Below, one piece after another: positions 44,701-56,700 of a DNA stretch of 64,000 nt. Within the stretch, counting starts at the first letter, position 1. Every line of letters starts with the position of its first letter. Both the position numbers and the translations under genes were made by a program. Source of the stretch: Siphonodentalium dalli. Taxonomy: Eukaryota > Mollusca > Scaphopoda > Gadilida > Siphonodentaliidae. A model generated the notes under the pieces. It was not told the DNA's origin. It made no database searches and saw nothing but the letters and a program-made list of their open reading frames with translations. Location: contig CP136064.1 in NCBI GenBank assembly GCA_032622095.1, positions 249,149,827 through 249,213,826 of the forward strand, written 5' to 3'.

Positions 44701-47700
44701 CACGCTGCCGATCCTTGCCCCGTAGATACATCCCTGGTCCTCGCATATGGATCAAATCACCTGCACCGTATTCATCGGGCTTCATCATGATCCCGAAGGG
44801 GTGGTCATCCGGAACATTCAGAGTGTCCTTGATTCTTGAAAGAGAACACAAAAAATATTATTATAATGCAGATTAATAACGAACCAAAGCCGGACGCTTT
44901 GGTCCTATATAGACTATATCTGATTTTGTGACGTCACCAATTATTATCTAATACGACACTGCTGTTTTTAATTTTTGCGAGCGCTTTTGTCGCACAGTAG
45001 ATCGGTGGGCTTAAAGCATTAATGTCACAATCTGAAATAAACGTGTGCGTCTTTCAATGGCCGGCATTCTAAATCGAGGGGAGTTACTATCGGAATTATG
45101 CACAGTGAAGTTCCCAAATGGTGAATATTGTGAAATGCGCCCATTCGGCACCTCATTTATGCATTGTGTCGTCTGCCAATTAGGGCATATAGAGAAACTA
45201 AACTAAAAAAAAAATAGAAGCCATGTGAAGAAGTTTATATATAATTTTGATAATAAAGAAACTTTATAGAGAAGATGAGGCCTAGGCAGAATGAGGTCCC
45301 CAGAGGGTGAATTTAGTGATGCTAACCCACTATGCGGGATAGCATAACTAAATTCACCCTCTGGGACCTCATTCTGAAAACGACAGGCACAATAAACTCA
45401 AGCTTGCTGTCTAGAGTGAAGATAGAGATTCAGTTACATGTATCTCTAATCAAACATCGTCCATAATTTAGCCAAACTGATTTACATAACTGATATCACA
45501 GTGTTAATTATTGTTACTTACGGGTCATGCACCTTGCCGAGCTGTGGTTGAGTTCTTTCCCTGAACTCATCAACCCTGTTTGATACTATCTTGGTTGCTT
45601 TCTGCTGTTGAAGCTCATGTAGCCATTTCAGCGACTTCTTCATATGTCTGCCATCATCCTCGTGTGGTGTGGGTATGCCAAATTTCTGCGTCGAACAGAA
45701 GTCGGGCCGTTTGTAATTGCGACATATCTGCTCACCAACATGATAGTTGTTGTGTGTCTTTTTATATAAATCCAATCCGATTTCCGATTCTTTTTCAACT
45801 TCCTCATAACGTTTATTAGGGTTTATCAAACCACCAGCCCCAATATCTGAAAAAATTATAAATTGATAAATTAGAATAATAATAATAACAACATACTAAT
45901 TATAAGCATTTCATTCTCGCACACATTTATGAATGGTGCTCACAATCATAAGTCATTTGGCATATATAGAAGAATAGGGTAAAAGAACTCTAATCCAGCC
46001 CTCGAAATTGTCCCACAGCAAAATTAATGCTGTGACATATTAGATTCCAAATGTTGACACAGCATTTCACATGGCATTGCTTATTGCCATGGCTAATTTC
46101 GAGGACTGTCTAATCAGTATTAATTGGTAAAAGAACTCTAATTATCCAGGAAATCCTTCATAAAAACCATGCCATAAAAAAACACTGCCACGGTGGCATA
46201 GTACGCCCCATTGGCTTGTTTCAAATTGCATTTCAGAAAGATTTCATAACTTGGAGTTATCAGCAGAAAAATGAACCATAGGTCTGGTTAGAATCCTTAG
46301 ACAAATCCTCCATTCAAGCATAGCTTGTATATTGAACCAATTCAGTCAAACCAAGTTTGGTGATGATCAAGCAACCCTAACGGCAGTTATCAACCGGAAA
46401 CCAAAAAAACCTGAATTTCAAAAAAGGTTGAAAAGGGCAATAACTCAGATGGTAACAAGAGCACGCCATCGGGGCATGGCATAATACACCCATTTCTGGA
46501 GTAGAGTGGGGCAAGGTTTAATTCATTTGTTTGAAACATTTGACTTAAGATGAAATAATAACAAAAATTAAACACAATAACTTCAAGTGTGGCATTTTTG
46601 ACTGAAAAAGCGAATTAAATTTTTTTTTTTCTGGCTATTTTCAGACAAAAAAATCCTATAACTGGCAAAAATGGTCGGATCGGACTCAATTCGATCTTCA
46701 CCGGCAAAATCATGTAGACAGAACCCATATTTGAACTTGATCTGTATACCAAATTTGGTTCAGTTCACTAGATTCAATCTAAAGTTATCATCTGGAAACA
46801 GCATATCAGGTAAAATCTGTTGAAAAAGGGGCATAACTCAGTCAAAATCATGTGGACGAAACCCATATTCGAATTTTATCTGTATTTTGGGATGGTAAAC
46901 TAATATACCAAATTTGGTTCAGTTCACTTGATTCAATCTAAAGTTATCATCCGGAAACCGCAAATCAGGTAAAATCTAAGTCGAAAAAGGGGCATAAATC
47001 AGTCAAAATCATGCGGACGTAACCCATATTCGAATTTTATCTGTATTTTGGTGTGGTAAACTAATATACCAAATTTGGTTAAGTTCACTCAATTCACTCT
47101 AAAGTTATCATCCGTAAACCAAAAGCGGACGGACGACGGACGGACGACAGACAACCAATTTACATAAATACGACCGTTTTTTCAAACGGGTGTATAAAAA
47201 TGAGTGGCGGACCCCAAAATTTAACTTGACCTGTATTTCGTGGTAGTTAACCTACCGGTACATACAAGCCTGAGTTTAGTGTGCCTGTCATTTGCAGAAT
47301 GAGGTCCCCAGAGGGTGAATTTAGTGATGCTATCCCTCACATAGGGCTAGTATAACCAAATTCACTCTCTGGGGACCTAATTCTGCTAGGCCTAATCTGC
47401 TACAGGAGACATAGACTCAGATTGAAGTTTCCAAATGGTGAATATTGTTATATGCACCCATTGGGAACCTCAATTATACAATGTGTCGTCTGCCAATTTG
47501 GGGATATAAACTAAACTAAAAAAGAAATAGAATCTATGTGAAGAGGTTTCTATAGAAATTTGATTATAAAGAAACTTTCCAGAGAAGATGAGGCCTAAGC
47601 AGAATGAGGTCCCCAGAGGGTGAATATAGTGATGCTAGCCCGCTACAGGGTATGCGAGATAGCGTCACTAAATTTACCCTCTGGGGACCTCATTCTGCAA

Positions 47701-50700
47701 ATGACAGGCACACTAAACTCAGACTTGGGTACATACTAAATTTCATCCCATTTTATAGTTCAGTAGATCTAAAGTTAACCAGAAATGAATTATGAATGGA
47801 CACAGACCAAAAACAAAAATACATACCATTTTTATAACAAGCATGCGTATAAAAATATAATAAATCTGTCAATTTTAATACCCATTTGTGTGTTAGAAAA
47901 AATATTGCCAATTATATCAGGCACATCCAACTTTATAAAATATGAATATTTTGGCCAGGCTGTATTGATTATTTTTCTAAATTGTCACACTGGGCACTTT
48001 AATAGAAAGTACAAAAACACTCTGAGATCATTACTTAAGAAGCTTTCAGCCTTCCCATTAATAAAATATTAACATGGGGTATGTATGTAGTGGAATCACT
48101 GAACTAAATGGTTTCCCATAGGCGACAATGTTAACGTTTCGGCCAAATTCACTGAATTGAAGCCTGCAGGCCATACCAGTGATGTTTACCCAGCAAGATT
48201 GACACCAGTTGATCACGAAAATGCAAGAAAAATCATAGGTCATGTGTTTACTTTTTAAAATAAATCCCCAAGTGTATGACAGGGCTATCCCACAGCCAAA
48301 TTTGATCTGGAAAAACCCAGAACTACATGTACAGCTCAGCTAGTTAAATAAATTTCCCACTCACAAAAATCCATTCCCCCATTCATTCACCAGTTTAACT
48401 TATTTAGATATGATGTACAAATAAAATAAATGCGATGTCATCCTTTAATAACGTGTCGCATGTATCAGGTGAAGGTCATTCTTCAGTTACCTTCACCTTT
48501 AGCATTCCACTGTGTACTGGCTCCCCGACTCTAGAACACATTTAGCTCCCTGATTCCTATTATGCTGTGTAAAGTAAATCCATTAAACACTTCTGTCACT
48601 TGACAAGTTGATTGGCTACTCTGCAATGTCTACCTATGGCTTGTGTACCTTTGTACAAGCCTTGAAATAGGGTGTCTGTCATTTGCAGAATGAGGTCCCC
48701 AGAGGGTGAATTTAGTGATGCTACCCTGTATAGCGGGCTAGCATCACCAAATTCACCCTCTGGGGACCTCATTCTGCTTACACCTCAACAGAATGAGGTT
48801 CCCAGAGGGTGAATTTGGTGATGCTAGCCCGCTATGCGGGGTAGCATCACTAAATTCACCCTCTGGGGACCTTATTCTGCAAATGACAGACACCCTATTT
48901 CAAGGCTTGCCTTTGTACCAGTATGGGTTAGTGGTTTAGTTGTATTTCCAGTTCCCAAGGAATGCCTTATCTTAGTTATCTACAACAAGGTTATATGCAA
49001 TGGGATCTATAGACTGATACATGAGTAAGATATACATGTACCATGAGCCACACGATATTAACACTTTCTATACTAAATATGCATTGATGAGTAGTTCATT
49101 TAGGAAATGTTCAGATAAATTGAACTTATTATTAGAATATTCCCCTCCAATGAATAGGAACCCTCCTGAACTTTTATTGTCTTTTCGTCAATCTGACGTC
49201 TGTTCATTTTTCCTGAACACCCCTCCAAATGAATAATATACCATTCTAATATATAATTTTTTACTTTTATAACTGGGTCACCCGGTGGGAGAATCCATTT
49301 AGTAATGAAACTTTCATCTAGCAACTTGTTGTTTTGACAGATGCACCCTTTCATTATGAAAGGGTGCATCTGTCAAAACAACAAGTTGCTAGATAGGCCT
49401 GCTAATAACTGTTGGACATTATATATCAGGCTAAAGCTGACTTGGTGTTAGACAGAATCATTTGGGTGTAATTACGGTAGTTTTACTTAAGTAAAATAAA
49501 GGTAGCACCTTTGGTTCACCAGAGAATATTTTGGGGATACCTGTTTTGGAGCTGACGATATCCACATTAAATTTTGTATGACTAATCCATTATATATTTT
49601 GGAACTTAATTCTGTCTGTATGTGTGTATGTCTGTTATAGACTCAAAAAATGCTTGACAGATCCGACTCAAATTTGGTATGTAGGCCTACTTTGATCCCG
49701 GGAACAATATGGGCTGGTCCAATTTCACGCGCAACCACGTCCTTGACCTCGCTCATATACTATGATATAGCCATGTTTCTTGACCGATCGAACAATAGTT
49801 TGTCCAGACGCTGTATGTTCTGCCCAGAAGGAGGCGATCACAAAGAAATCCCTAAATAGCCTCCAGGGACAAAGTCGGGCACATCAGCTAGTTTTTTTTA
49901 AATTTCCGAGCTGATTAGACAATTGAACATGTAACTATTTAAGGCTCTATTGCAACTGCAGATTTATGAATCACACAGTATATTGTTGAATTAGGGAACA
50001 TTGCTGTAAAAAAATGACAAATGCAGGTTGACTATATACTTTTTACTAGAAATTTGGGCACATTTGGGCTTCTTGAGTTTGGGCACCCAAACATGTGACA
50101 GCTTGACAGGTACCAAAACAGCCCTGGATATTTATCTATGGTTCCTTGATCATATAATTATGAAACTTTATTTTTGAATGGATGGAGTTTCTGTATTCTA
50201 AGTGTAACAGTTGATGTTTGCATAACAATGGTATTAAGGAGGGAGACTCGCATTTATAGGAGAATGCATTGGCACAGGGTTTTTGCTAAATTTCAGGAAG
50301 CTCCAGACATCAAAGGGTTAACATGCAAAATCTCGTTATTGGACAATTATCAATAATGAAAATACAAACAAGCCTTGAAATAGAGTGCCTGTCATTTGCA
50401 GAATGAGGTTCCCAGAGGGTTAATTTAGTGACGCTACCCCCGCATAGCGGGCTAGCATCACCAAATTCACCCTCTGGGAACCTCATTCTGCTGAGGTGTA
50501 AGCAGAATGAGGTCCCAGAGGGTGAATTTAGTGATGCTACCCCGGGGTAGCATCACTAAATTCACCCTCTGGGACCTCGGGTAGCATCACTAAATTCACC
50601 CTCTGGGACCTCATTCTGCTTACACCTCAGCAGAATGAGGTTCCCAGAGGGTGAATTTGGTGATGCTAGCCCGCTATGCGGGGGTAGCGTCACTAAATTC

Positions 50701-53700
50701 ACCCTCTGGGGACCTCATTCTGCAAATGACAGACACACTATTTCAAGGCTTGAATACAAACAAACTTTATCTATTTATTTCATGGTGTTTTTGATTATTG
50801 CGGTTAAATTACTTAAAATTAATATTCCCATTGGCAGAAATAAAAAAACCGAAAACTAAATATTTTATTTTTATTGACAAACAGCTTCTTTTTTTTTTGG
50901 TAGGGAAACCCTAAACCAAGCAATAAAAAATTAAATGCCTAGGGAGCCTCGCATATATAAGATAATGCACTGGCTGTCAAGGTAAATATGGTTACGCCAA
51001 TGTATTCTCTTATATATGCAAGGATCCCTATGGGAGACTCACATATATAAGAGAATGCATTGGCATATGGTTTTTCACAAAAACACAGGAAGCTCCAGTC
51101 ATGGAAGGTTAATCATAAATTATAAAAGTTAGAAAATCATACCTAATTCTGTTGGCAGTCCAAATGTGAATACTTCTGGATTTAATCCCCTTGGCAGGCA
51201 GTCTCTCTGATCATGAGTCTTTCCCAATGGAGCTCTAATATGACTAGAATATAGACTCTCTTCTCTATCCAAATGCTTCTGTTTGTATAGGGACTTTGGT
51301 GCAGGATTAACGATTTCTCCAGCAAATATTGATGGTTGTGTGTTGATTCCATGGGTCATTGCTGCGGCCCACTGAAGATGGGGGTCGTTTGCCTTTCCAT
51401 AGAATATTCTTGCTTTCCCAGCATCTGGTCTGTAGGTTGCTCTGAACCGTCTTATATCATTTGGTGATGTAGGCTGAAAAGAGATTCAAATCCATAAAAA
51501 CACAATAAGTTATGTTGTGGATTGACGGTATATTGTTGTGACGTTGATGGGTTGAAGTTTATATGTTCAACCGAGTCGCGAAGCGAAAAGTTTGAACTTG
51601 AACATCTTACCGTAAATCCACCACCATAACATATATGTTGTGCCGACAGTCGTTGTCATTCATAGCAATCTGACATTTATTGACAAGACGTATCTACACG
51701 TTATGTCAAAATTTCCTCTTGGCTTCTCCGTAATGTTGTTCAATGAAGATGATGTCTTGAAAAAAGCAGTCCGGCGAGAGACAACGGAATGGTTGTCTTG
51801 GTATCCATTATGGTGATGGCTGGAGACGTAAACATGGGATATGTTGCGTGACTCTCTGACCAATCAAAGATGTTGTTAAGCTCCATGCAGAGTTCAGTCT
51901 CCTACACAGGACTTACCGCTGCCCACACCTACACATAATGTGAAGAATATGTCGCATTTTTTTATTTGAGACTTTGGTAGGTTACAATTCATTCTGAGTT
52001 ATTCTGAGAAACTGAACTGTCCATATTCATTTGAAAATTGTCTAGATCAAGCCAGAATTAATTGTAACTGACAAAACACTTCAATAAAAAATGTTAGATT
52101 TAATTAAGATAAAAGGTCAGCCGACCAGTGTCCCCCGAAAACGTGGCATGTCGATGCCGCTTTTTAAAGAAATTTCCAACCTACCTGACATCCCCCATAA
52201 AGTTAGAAATGTTCTAAATGTGGCCATTTGTTGGTCTAATCACAACATATTTTCCACTGAATACAAAAGTTGGGCTTCAAAACCAGAACCCACCCCCAAT
52301 TTGCCACCTCCTCCCAATTAAGTGATTCTAAACTCAACCCATGAGATTAAATGTCCATATAATTATTTGGGGTAAATGGCCTATATCTGTTCCTGTTTGA
52401 ACCAAATGTAAAACCCAATATGTGAGATCCAATGATCTAGTAATTTCAAAGGGTATATGTTAAGAGCTGAAGTGATTTCATTTTCCTCAAAATTAGTTAA
52501 ATAAAAGGTCAGCCGACCACACAATCGCAACTTCTCGGATTATGCCGCTTTGCTAAAGAAATTAAAAAAAATATTGAAATTTTCTGAGTCGAAAAGGGTT
52601 AATAACGCCGTAAAAAATAATTTTTGCGTCATCTATATACATGTTTCACATCTCCAATATGTGGGTAACAATACTCTGATGTTTCAAATATCTACAATCA
52701 AAACTGTAGGAGGAGTTGATTACACCATGAAGGTTATAAAAAATGTTGGAAATTTCTAAGTCGAAAAGGGTTATTAACTCCGTAAAAAATAATTTTTGCG
52801 TCATCTATATACATGTTTCACATCTCCAATATGTGGGTAACAATACTCTGATGTTTAAAATATCTACAATCAAAACTGTAGGAGGAGTTGATTACACTAT
52901 GAAGGTTATAAAAAATGTTGGAAATTTCTAAGTCGAAAAGGGTTAATAACTCTGTAAAAAAATAAAAAATCCGTCATCTATATACATGTTGCACGTCTCC
53001 AATATGTGGGTACCAATATTCTGAAGTTTAAAATCTCTAGGATAAAAACTGTAGGAGGAGTTGATTACACCATGAAGGTACCCTCATACTGAAATTTTTT
53101 AAAAAATGTTGAAATTGTGGCAAATTTCGAGGAATGCATAATTTACTTGGGGAGTCGATTTCCCCTAGTGAATTATGTCTTTTAATTATAAACCAATTGA
53201 TTACTATTCACTTAATTGATGATGGCTTTAATAAAACATATCATAAAAAATTAAGCATTGTGTGGCAAGTAATTATCTGTCAAAGTTTTTAATACATGTA
53301 TTTCCAAATTACAGAAAAATCTACTTATAAATTAAAGAACAACTATATTTGTGCTAATATTATAAGTACTGTTAGTTTAATTAATAACTAACTTGTGTTT
53401 TGATTAATTTGGAACATAGTTGAGGGAGTGTGCATATTCATGCATCTTTAGAAGAGAAATCAATCTTTTCGCATGAATAACAAAGTTTGAATAGAAATTA
53501 TTATCTACGCATACGGTCATTGCTTTGGTATCTAAATAATCCAAAATAAATTTAAATAGCGATCAATACCTGCATTGTAAGATTAATTTGACTTATGTAT
53601 TGACAATGGCAATATTCACACTGACCGAATGGCATCCAAAAAGCCCGGAACATGTCTGCAAGAGAACACAAAAATCCCAGACATATTGTCCACAAGAAAC

Positions 53701-56700
53701 CTGATTTTGATTAAATACTTGAAACAGGGTTCTTGTGTCATTTCATGTCAGAGCACTTCTTGTAGATACAAACCAATTTTCTTGTAGAAACAAATCCAGC
53801 TTCATTTAGACATGAACCAAAATTCTTGTAGATATGGTCTGGGTTTCTTCGGGTGCCATTAGCTCAGGGTGATATTGGTTTTGGGTGCAATTAGCACAGG
53901 GTGATATTGGTTTCACAATGGCTATGGTGGTCATTGTGGTTAGGTAGATATAAGTTTCTACTAAGGACAGTGTCACCGGTATAATGAGTTTGCGTAACTA
54001 ACTTGATATAGCACTTACCCGTTGAGATTTTGGCTGCAGACAAAGTCTCGCTGTGTCACCCGTTGCTGTTAACTTCCCAGCCTGATAAAGAATCACAAAA
54101 AATTCATTTTGAAATTATAAATACAACATTGTACAGAATCATGTTCCCACAGCACAACAAATGATTTAACCCTTCGACTACTGTATGCTGCAACATGTAA
54201 TATCTTAAAACTGGCAAATGGGTACTTCAGTTCAGGAATGTTCAGATAATAAGTTGATCAGGGTTAATGGTGTCGGCTGCCAAATTGGCCAATGTTTTTT
54301 GGAAAATGGCCAAAGAATGTGCCAATAGAGTACCCCGTAATCCCCATAAATCAGGGTGCGCCAAAATGGCAGATAGACAGCAATTTATAAAAAAATAAAT
54401 ACATTACTTAAATTTCAACCTCTTGCTATATGATGGTACCGTACTCACTACTCAGTACGTCAGGCTGTGTGCAATACATGTAATGATGTATGTCCATCCT
54501 GAATATGGACCTACTTCAGTATACTATCACTAGCAGTTAGTCAAATGTTATTTATAACTGGAACTCAGAAATTAGTACATCGGAGCCATTACACCTTGGC
54601 ATTTGAAACAGCGTATGATATTCCAGGATTGTAAATGTTAATGGTCTTTGAACGGAGGACTTCAGTTTTAGGGTTTTCATGATATTCCAGTTATATTTTT
54701 CACGAGAAAATGGCTATACAAGCAATGGCCGAGCACATGCATTACATTCAGAGAATGTTAATGATAGAGTATCAACTACCATGTATCTTGCTATAAATGC
54801 TTAACTTGACTCAGTTTCTAGAGGTTCTCATATGTGTATGGTCTTTGATCTCCGTCATTCAATTACAATGTTACTGATTTGTATCTCTTCCATTGAAGTA
54901 AGAATACAAAGGTTAATTGCAGTATTGATCTTTAAAAGCCATTCAATTGCCAACCTTTTCTTCTCACGACATCATTCACAAGCTACCTAAGAAATGCTCT
55001 TCAAAAGGCAATTTAAAAATATATATCTTGATCGATTAATAACTTTCAGCTACACAAAGTAACAGAATGGAGTGATTGTGTGCTGTGTTGATTTCAATGA
55101 GACGTGTAAGGATTGAAACCAGTAGCTGTGATAAGTAAAGAATTCTATTGTGTTTTTGTTGTGGAGTGAACTTGGAACATAATAATTAGTACTGTCATGT
55201 TCACATTCAACAGCCTAATAACAAAAGAGATATGTACTCTCAGCATGCTCAAGTGTAACTGTACAGCAAGATTTCATCAGTGCCTCACCATGCCAACATG
55301 GTACATGTACCAGTAGTCCAGAAGTTGTACATTTTGTCTGGTTAATCAGATCTGTCTTGTCATTATCATACCCATTAAATTTTCCAACTTTTTTAATAGG
55401 GACAATCAATCAAATTTAATTAAAAATAATTTTTGTATTTTGCCAGCTTTTATCGAATAAATTTTGGATGTGTCGAGCCATTGTGAGGCCAAGTTTTCCG
55501 ATGGCAGATTTGCCTTAAACGAACATGTCTCACTTGAATCCCCAAAATTATGTAGACTTAATTTGGTAAGATTAGCTCTCCTCCCACCGTCCTACAAAAA
55601 CCAGATTTGGATCTTGGACGTATATGATACAGAGGTACAGTAATGCTCTAAATAATCGACTCCATAACCACAGCAGAATTATGGGTAACTTTTCAGGATT
55701 TAGTCAGAAATATTGCTTGTTGCCATTCATCAGAAATCTCTCACTGAGAGCTTTCCAATGAATGGCAACAAGCCATATTTCCGACTAAATCCTGAAAAAT
55801 TACCCATAATTCTGCTGTGGTTATGGAGTCGATTAATTAGGGCATTACTGTACGTATCTCAAAGCATACAAATGTAGAAGATTGTTGAACAAACGTGTTT
55901 TCTTTCCTGATTTAAGATCATTTGTTTATGCCAGTCATAATTTTCTATTAAATCAGCGGTCACATAAAAATTGCACAGGTAGACCATGGGAGGAAAATGT
56001 CTGTCTTCACTCTGCAACTTTTATAGTACTACCGTTCATAAGTTTGATAACTAAAATGAAGATAAAGCAGTGCGTGTAGTTGCAAAGTTTCCAGCTAAGA
56101 TAACACAATATAATTTTCCGGAAAGTCGCGCATTAATCTGCAACTTCAATGAATACAAATGGCGTATGTTCGGGACCCGCATATTGTGTTCAAAGAACTT
56201 GGTATTTTTTATGACTTCAATGCGTCTTTCTGGATCATATTATGTATGTACATGTAGAAAGGTTTTTCAGGAATTTATCAACCTATATCGATGAAAATAT
56301 TATTAGGTGTATTTTAGAGCGCAAATCGCCATGTGGTTTTAATAATACTATTCTGGAGAAAGGTATTTCAGGATGTTATTGACCTATTATTACATAAATA
56401 TGAAATTTTAGGTTCCGCATTCCTTTAAAGTTATAAAACCCAAAATAATCACACAGCATTGCCTAATTAGATTCAATCGTAAGTGGAAGGATTTCCATCG
56501 TATGAAGTACGGTAACCGGTAGTTGGACTGCGCATGTTCATGTCAATATCGCAAGTAAAAAAATAATATCAAGCATTGTTTGATTTTAGATTCAAAATTG
56601 TGGCGTATCCTTGGATACCTCCACTAATACAACGTAATCGCAGTCATGTGTGCGTAAAAATCGTAAAGACCGCAAGGTAGTTAATCACATGCTTATGAAC

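Noticed and set aside
52550..52931. Two similar frames of 62-69 codons encoding nearly the same peptide
   Set aside because: Both are translations of the 172-bp tandem repeat; the similarity comes from the repeat.
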